64,000 bases of DNA from Eretmocerus hayati (lineage: Eukaryota > Arthropoda > Insecta > Hymenoptera > Aphelinidae): contig CM056744.1 in NCBI GenBank assembly GCA_029851415.1, positions 14,949,268 to 15,013,267 of the forward strand, in the 5' to 3' direction. The translations under genes were made by a program, and so were the position numbers. Shown here one piece after another: positions 57,619-64,000 of the stretch (position 1 is the first letter of the stretch; each line of letters opens with the position of its first letter). Under the pieces are notes generated by a model. The model saw only the letters and a list, made by a program, of their open reading frames with translations. It was not told the DNA's origin and did not search any database.

Positions 57619-60033
57619 CGCATGACTTGAACGGGATTGACTGGAAATTACTTTTTGGTGGAATGGAAAACGTGGAAGTTGCAATGTCTAGATTCTATGG
57701 TAGATTGTTTGAAATTATCAGTTGCAATGTTCCTTACTCCAAAAAATTCAACTCCTCATTCCCCAAATGGTTCTCGAATAAATTGAAAATTAGTACAAAA
57801 TTGAAAAAACAGCTTCGTATTACTTATAAAATAACCGATTCCTGTACAGATTATTTTGAATTCAGCAAACAAAGAGCTGTTGGTAAGAGGTTAGTTAGTA
57901 GAGATTATCGTGATTACATAAAGAAGATCGAGGGATCAATACGAAAGGATGCAAAGACTTTTTGGAGGTTTGCCAAAACCAAATCAGAGTCTTCAATTCC
58001 AGAGAGACTTGAATATCAAGGAGAAAGTTCCAATGATTTACAGGATGCTGTTAATCTCTTTGCAAGATTTTTTTCGGGGTTTTATAGTGAGGCAAATCCT
58101 CCTTCTGGATTTGAAAATTATATCAATTCTAATGAAGCAATAGCTTTAAATCAAGTTGAAATTGAACCAAATGATGTTTGGAATGCCTTGTTGAAAGTAG
58201 ATGAAAAATTAGGAATCGGACCGGATGGAATCCATCCTTTGCTAGTTATAAATTGCCAGAATCAGCTGGTTGAACCTCTATTTCTGCTTTTCCAGTGGTC
58301 ATTGGCAAGCGGAGTCTTTCCCAAAGAGTGGAAAATCTCATGGATCTCTCCTATGCTTAAGAAAGGAAATTCACATGAAATTAGTAACTATAGACCTATT
58401 GCAAAGATCAGTATATTTCCGAAAATATTTGATCAGATAATGGAGGAAAAAATGGCTAAATACCTGCACAAATTTATTATCTTTCAGCAACATGGCTTTA
58501 TGCCAAAGAGATCCACATCAACGAACCTCAATTCCAAAATGGAATATATTGTTGAAGCTTTGGATGATAAAGACCAAGTTGACGTGATTTATACAGATTT
58601 TAGGAGGGCATTTGATTCAGTATGTCATATGATACTTTTGGCGAAACTAGCTGCTCATGGGGTACTGGAGCTCTATATGAATGGTTCAAATCTTTTCTCA
58701 TGAATAGAAAGCAAGCTGTGTGCATAAATGGTAAAATTTCTGATCTTTTTGAAGTTAAGTCGGGAGTTCTGCAAGGTTCTCACACAAGTACTTTGCTATT
58801 TAATATATGTTTTAATGATTTCCATAGGTGGATAAGGCACTGTAAAATTTTATTATTTGCCGATGACCTCAAAATCTTTCTGAAGATCGGGAATGGTAGA
58901 GGAGGTGAGATGGTACAAGAAGATCTTTTGAGCTTTGATCAGTGGTGCTATTGGAACTGCATGGACTTGAACTTATCCAAATGTTTTGTAATGTCATACT
59001 TTGTCGGAAGAGCTCCTACAGTCACAAGATCGTACGAAATAAAAGGGCATTATAAAGAAAGAGTTGATCAAATAAGAGAATTAGGTGTAATTTTTTATAG
59101 CAATTTATCATTTAAGCACCACATTAATATGGTCAAAAATAAGGATATAAGAATGTTTTCATTCATTAGAAGAAAAACTTCCAAATTCAGTGACTGGGAA
59201 GCATCATGTGTTTTGTATCAAGCATTAGTAAGATCTCATTTAGTGTATGCAGCGTCTGTGTGTTATCCATCAGCAAAAGGGCTGACAAAAGAACTTGAAT
59301 CAGTGCAACATAAATTCCTTCGTTTTGTCTCATTTTTCACTGAAGTCCCAATGGACCGCTTTTCCCACGACTATTCACAAATAGCAACTAAGTGTAGAAT
59401 CAGTAGTATAGAATCTTTTGTTAAATATTAAGATATGTTGTTGCTGTTTAAAAGTTTGAGACACTACACTGATGCCCCTGAGCTTCTTGAACGTATTAAC
59501 ATCAGAGTGCCGGATATAAGACTTCGAAACAATATGGACCCGTTTAAAATCTCATACAAAGTGGAGCCCTGGTCTACAAAATCTCCCTTGAACAGGTGTA
59601 TGGTGTTAGCGAATGAAAACAAGGCTGCACTTGACTTCTATAGTGGTTCCATTGCTCAATTCAAGAAAGTCGCAAAGAATATTATTCTTAAGTTTGAATG
59701 AACTCAGAAGACTGTCTTCTTCCATGATTACGTGCAAATTATAAAATTGTGGAGGGAATTGAAAAGAGTTTATGACTTAGAGTAGGTCTATCTACAGATG
59801 TCAGTTATTATTTTCTCTTCGAATAGCTATGATTCTTGTTGATTTTGGTTCTGAATTTGTTTTGACTGTAAATAAGGTGGTTCTTGCCATACCTGGAGCA
59901 AAACAGTGATTATTGATTTTTTGTTTTGAACATGAATTTAATGTTGACACCTACATCAGCGCCCTAGATCATTAAGGATTGTAAAAGGTCTATTGACCGT
60001 ACATTTATATAATAAAATAAAATAAATAAAATG
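57619..60033 (+). mobile_element. 5'-truncated Jockey-type LINE with broken reverse transcriptase
   Basis: Begins in the linker after the endonuclease domain and ends in an A-rich AATAAA-type tail (60010-60033). AAATTG at 57613-57618 and 60034-60039 may be the target duplication. Endonuclease and the first ORF are missing, as expected from incomplete reverse transcription. Confidence 0.85.
57627..59701 (+). pseudogene. LINE reverse transcriptase, frameshifted and with a premature stop
   Basis: The first frame (57627-58703) carries the linker (SFPKWFSNKLK), fingers (IGPDGIHPLLV, YRPIAKISIFPKIFDQIM, QHGFMPKRSTSTNL) and motif A (YTDFRRAFDSV). Near 58658-58663 (AAHG followed by GTGALYEWF) the frame shifts by one base. 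The second frame (to 59431) carries motif B, degraded to LQGSHTSTLLFNI, motif C LLFADDLKIF and the thumb (LGVIFYSNLSFKHHI). A stop at 59429-59431 splits off a C-terminal 88 codons in the same frame (59435-59701). The YADD box is FADD. The copy cannot make an active enzyme. Jockey affinity rests on the linker and on the motif spacing. Confidence 0.9.
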
Positions 60034-61110
60034 AAATTGTTGAAACGCGGTGTTTTGACAGGGCGGGCTATGTAATTCACTCCCCTGTAATGTTATACTA
60101 AAATTACAAAAGCTGTCTCTTTATGCTGCAAAGGTAGATATCGGTTTGGGTACGAATGCTAGCGGCGCAAGTATTTCATAAATTTTTTTCTAGGCCCCAG
60201 TTCCATGGAAAGACACCACGTTTGTCATCAGTTCATCAAAGTCTATGAATCATAAGACTTCGATTTTTTTGTGTTTGGAATTGACAAGTCATGCCTTCAA
60301 TTTCATTAACTCTCATATCAAATTCCAATTGCTTCATTGAAATCGGTGTCGACAGCAACAATAAGGAAATCATCGATGATATCATACATTGCCAACGATC
60401 TTTCGAGTCGAATTCGTGAAAGAAATATTTATTGAATTAAATCATATTTGTCTGAGCCTGTTCACTACAGAATTGCTTCCGTTGCTGGAGATGTTGTTTT
60501 TCTCATCGGGATATTTGGGATAGAAAAAATGGTAAACAATTGAGAAACCAGCATTTCGAAATATTTTTATTTTTTATTTTTTTCTCTCTCGTAACTACTT
60601 TTTAGACCCTATATGAAGGTTCCATTATGATCCTGGCAGTGGAAGTAAATTTTTAGAATTTTTTCCTGATTTTTTCGATGCAATGCAAGAGAACTATCAC
60701 AAATCATTGGATATCGATGCGGTTTGCTGGAGGGGACAAAATAGTGAACGGGCTAATCTTAACAGAATATTAAGTATTTACAAATGTGAATATTCTTAGA
60801 ATAACTATTTTAATCTTTGCTTTGATACTTTTTCCATACAAAATCACGAAAAACCGTATGCTGTATTGAAATCAAGGATCATACGCTGAATTTCCAAACT
60901 AGTCACTAAAATACACTTGCTCTCTAGATTCTAGACGATTCCTAAAACACAAACAACAACGTTTTTGAGTTTTCGGATGATTGGATCAATTTGCGGAGAG
61001 ATGTGAAAAATGTGGTAACTGATCAAAAAATGGACAAAAGCACCCAACTTTGAATGAGCAAATATCAAATTAACAAAGCAGACTAAAATATGTGAAAAGT
61101 GACAAAAATC
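60034..61110. other. Intergenic stretch between the LINE and protease B
   Basis: Contains one TTAA-type MITE (60456-60754). No genes or open frames of interest otherwise. Confidence 0.5.
60456..60754. mobile_element. Second copy of the TTAA-type MITE family
   Basis: Ends GCCTGTTCACTACAGAATTG and AATAGTGAACGGGC; interior blocks TTTTTCCTGATTTTTTCGATG and ATTTTTATTTTTTATTT match 50137-50436. The flanking TTAA sites are mutated. Confidence 0.65.
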
Positions 61111-63406
61111 TTATTTCTCAGACTTTGCAGGATTTTTAGTTGTTGCTCCGGATGCAGGATCCTTAGATACTGCTTCAGATGTTGGAGCCTTAGTTGTTGT
61201 TCCGGCTGATTTTGGATCTTCTTTCTTATCCTTCGACTTGTAATTTTCTGGATAATAATAATTCAAAAAGTTTCCGTTAGATGGATAAGCCTTTTGTCCT
61301 TGCAGATAAATTCCCTGTCCTTGTGGATAAGATAACTGTCCTTGTGGATACGATACTTGTCCTTGTGGATACGATACTTGTCCTTGTGGGTACGGTACTT
61401 GTCTTTGTGGATACGGTACTTGTCCTTGTGGATAAGATACTTGTCCTGTTGGATAAAATTGTTGTCCTGCAGGATAGAATATCGAAGGAAATGGTTGTGG
61501 AACAGTTTGTTGCTGCTGGATTTGTTGCTGAAATTGTGGTATAGACTGAAAATTTAACTGAGATTTGAGCAAGTTCTGCTGTTGTTGAAAAATACCCATT
61601 CCTAATGAGTCCATGTCAATTGCTTTGGCAAGGTTGGAATCTTGATATCTTTTTTGAAAATCATAGTTCATTTCGTAATTGACGTAATCCATGTGGCTTG
61701 CAACCCTTGTATATACATCAGGATGTCCTGCGTTACAGTGGCCAGTTCCTCCAGATACTACACCGATAATTTTGTTGTTCCAAGCTAATGGGCCCCCACT
61801 ATCACCCTAAAGGCAAATATATAAAAAAAAATTAATCAAGTAATATTCAACGGCAATCACAAATAAAGGTAAGTACTACAAAATTTACACAGATTCCGTC
61901 TTTTCTTCGACATTAAGTATTATTTTCCACAAGCTCTGATCTTTGGAAAACATTTTTTTGAAATTCAAATCACATTACTCAAAATGGACAGAAATAGAAA
62001 GGATTATATTTTGAAAAAAATTTTGATCCATATCTTCTGTGTTTTTGCGACCAGGTGTTTGACTTCATTCATTCTCCGTGGCAATAGGGTCCACTGAGAC
62101 ATTTTCTAGATTTTTTTTTTCACTAGCGCCCAGAAAGAATATTGAAAACTGATGAAAAAATTGGTATCATATTTGATCAAGTAAGAAAACGGGTCGAGAG
62201 GTCTCTAGGAAAGACTGCAGAAGAAAAAACCGAATAACTGTACTCTCAAGAGCATCCAAAGCAATCGTACGATAATTATAAGAAATTATGAGTTAATTTG
62301 AGGAATAAATCAATTGAAAAACTATCAGATTTACCGCGTATCAGTTTAATAACCTACTTATGAATTTGTTAGATGTAAAGAATGCAAACTACATTGGAAA
62401 TATCCACTTACAAAACGTTTGGCACACGGATTTTTTAAACTCATCTTCTAGTTTTTGCAAAGATACTTTGTAAAAAGTTAACGAGGCAATGGTTATATTC
62501 ATTTTAAGTAAGCTACAAACCTGACAAGTTCCATGACCTGGTCCTCGCATTGTGCAAATATGGGATGACAAGACAGTTTTCCTGAATTTTTCTGAATAAA
62601 ATTCGTTGCAATCGTTATGTGATAACACGTACAATTCGGCCTTCTTCAAAATTTTTGATACAGGAGTATTGACTTCAGATCCTCCATAACCACTAACCAA
62701 CACTCGAGATCCATCTGGAACTCTAAAATTTGGCTCGGGTAATTCAACGGGTCTAACATCTTTCGATATTTGAACTGGTGTTCTTAACTGTAAATATTAT
62801 AATTTTACGTCAATATCTTGTACAAATATATGAGACAGAAATGGAGAAAGAATGTAAAATTACCGTAATTACTGCTATATCATTTGGCATGAAATAAGGT
62901 CCTCTGGGATTCGGATCAAAACCTTCTTTTCGAGATATTCTTCGGATTTGATGAATTGTTCCCGAGCCTGCCACGACACTTCCAACTTCAATAACTAACC
63001 TTTGTGTTAGCAGAATCACTGGATTCTTAATATAATCATCTACACAGTGGCCGGCCGTAAGAATATGGGTTTGACTTATTATAGCACCACCACATACATG
63101 CGATCCACCAAGTTGAATCGATGCATGATATGGGACTTCACCAGGATTACATGTTTCGGCTTTCATTGCCAGTCTAGCGTCAATTTCTCGTTTCACTTCA
63201 TTTGCATCTGGAAATGATAGAAAAAATGTTCTATTTTGCTCTATCTTGGAACAATGCGTGAAAATAGGAACTATTTCAAATGCGATTTGGAAAAATGATC
63301 TGCGAATGTTTACAACGGTGATAACGTGGACATCCGTCGGGGATCAGTTTTTATAATTACCTGTTGCTATGGAACAAAAAAGGAGTAAAAGCCAAATCTT
63401 ATTCAT
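61111..63406 (-). CDS. Secreted chymotrypsin-like serine protease B with YPQGQ-repeat tail
   Basis: Four exons: 63406-63361, 63207-62864, 62787-62521 and 61806-61111; 1353 nt, 450 residues, all junctions in phase. Exon 1 is a signal peptide (MNKIWLLLLFCSIAT). Triad: His69 (LTAGHC), Asp125 (NDIAVIT), Ser222 (GDSGGPL). Gly lies six residues before Ser, indicating a non-tryptic pocket; the usual Trp in SWG is Gly (VVSGG). The start of the mature enzyme is unusual: REIDARLAMKAETCNPGEVP replaces R-IVGG, so zymogen activation by a free Ile N-terminus is uncertain. After the domain (about residue 270) the tail has AKAIDMDSLGM, a Gln-rich stretch, about seven repeats close to SYPQGQV (about 338-386), and a Lys/Thr/Ser/Pro-rich end. 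Exon boundaries and phases match protease A; the pair arose by tandem duplication. Confidence 0.93.
61300..61450 (-). repeat. 21-bp coding tandem repeat in the protease B tail
   Basis: On the plus strand CCTTGTGGATACGATACTTGT-type units repeat about seven times with few changes, encoding the SYPQGQV heptapeptides. Near-identity at DNA level suggests recent expansion by slippage or unequal exchange. Confidence 0.85.
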
Positions 63407-63692
63407 TATACTTAATGGCTATCTCCTCATGCAGATAAATTCGTGCGTATAGTGCAGCTTTTTGCACAATATTGCCAATCTTTTATTGCAGACATTCAGA
63501 ATGATTTTGTAATCCAACAATTTTTCTTTCCCTTTCCTCGCGAATAAACAAGAATCTTGCGGTGTAATCACAAGTGTGAGACAATTGTTATCAAACATTT
63601 TAATATGAATGAAAGGAAGGTAATACAAAATCCTTTAAATTCTAATGTATTTGACTTCGATGCAAGCGTAGTCGATACAGACAAACCACTGG

Positions 63693-63704
63693 ATCAAAAA
63701 CTTT
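63693..63704. promoter_or_regulatory. Palindromic TATA-like element upstream of protease B
   Basis: CTTTTATAAAAG reads the same on both strands, 290 bp upstream of the protease B start codon. It may be a promoter for a longer leader or for a plus-strand transcript; distance makes the assignment weak. Confidence 0.25.
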
Positions 63705-63764
63705 TATAAAAGTCACGATGGACTTTATCCTTTTCAATTATTTTGAATAGGAAAATCATCAACC

Positions 63765-63926
63765 TTAGTGGGATCCGAGAAAATTCCCTTGAAAATTACC
63801 ATTTACAAAATCCATTGCCGTGAATAATTCTGCATGGCACTTGTCCTGGAGCTTCAAATTTTTTACTGACCGGTCAGATATTTGATGTATTCTATCGAAA
63901 AGAGGATCTCTGAATAGTTTTGGAAG
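63765..63926 (-). CDS. Partial exon of an unidentified gene at the right edge
   Basis: After an acceptor TATTCTATTAG the minus strand is open from 63926 and reads LPKLFRDPLFDRIHQISDRS then KLQDKCHAELFTAMDFVNG. It either stops at 63800 at a donor GTAATT (127 nt, phase 1) or reads on to a TAA at 63765-63767 (ending NFQGNFLGSH). The rest of the gene lies beyond the window. I do not recognise the family. If 63800 is a donor, the next exon is not evident before protease B. Confidence 0.4.
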   Translation of the reverse strand, partial: LPKLFRDPLFDRIHQISDRSVKNLKLQDKCHAELFTAMDFVNGNFQGNFLGSH

Positions 63927-64000
63927 CTAATAGAATATCAGAATACCTAGGACACACACTTATTCTCGTTATAGACTCTCTTGCTACCGCTCGTTCGCCT

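Overview
The window is eukaryotic nuclear DNA: AT-rich, with long introns bounded by GT/AG and dense transposon remnants. The complete laminin beta chain (one laminin-B1-type gene of insect size and layout), the secreted chymotrypsin-like proteases and the non-specific endonuclease of the insect type point to an insect. I cannot place it further from sequence alone.

Layout. Positions 1-2487 (minus) hold the 5' part of a secreted DNA/RNA non-specific endonuclease gene that runs off the left edge. Positions 2488-8369 are non-coding, with a GC-rich island near 3.2-3.95 kb and a possible laminin leader exon near 6.3 kb. Positions 8370-29232 (plus) hold the laminin beta gene. I reconstructed 15 coding exons totalling 5364 nt (1787 residues), all in phase, from signal peptide to C-terminal cysteine. 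Its introns carry palindromic MITEs, foldback elements and a pogo/Tigger-like element. Positions 30.9-35.35 kb hold a palindromic MITE, a TIR element and a young LTR retrotransposon without pol. Positions 35768-37243 (minus) encode a small secreted acidic protein that I do not recognise.

Positions 37.8-46.7 kb are nearly pure repeat: a mariner-like element, a MITE, a 5.6-kb hAT-like element made mostly of two giant inverted arms with 78-bp tandem repeats, and a degenerate GCGTACGC-rich tandem array. Positions 46770-56628 and 61111-63406 (both minus) are two paralogous chymotrypsin-like serine proteases with identical exon structure. They have unusual N-termini and long, fast-diverging C-terminal tails. 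The large intron 1 of the first is packed with TIR elements. Between the two lies a 5'-truncated, broken Jockey-type LINE. A further partial minus-strand exon lies at 63.8-63.93 kb.

How the genes relate. The laminin beta chain is a basement-membrane structural gene unrelated to its neighbours. The endonuclease, the acidic protein and the two proteases are all predicted to be secreted, and three of these four are minus-strand genes in one block, so a tissue-specific secretory role (gut, saliva or venom) is conceivable. That is inference only.
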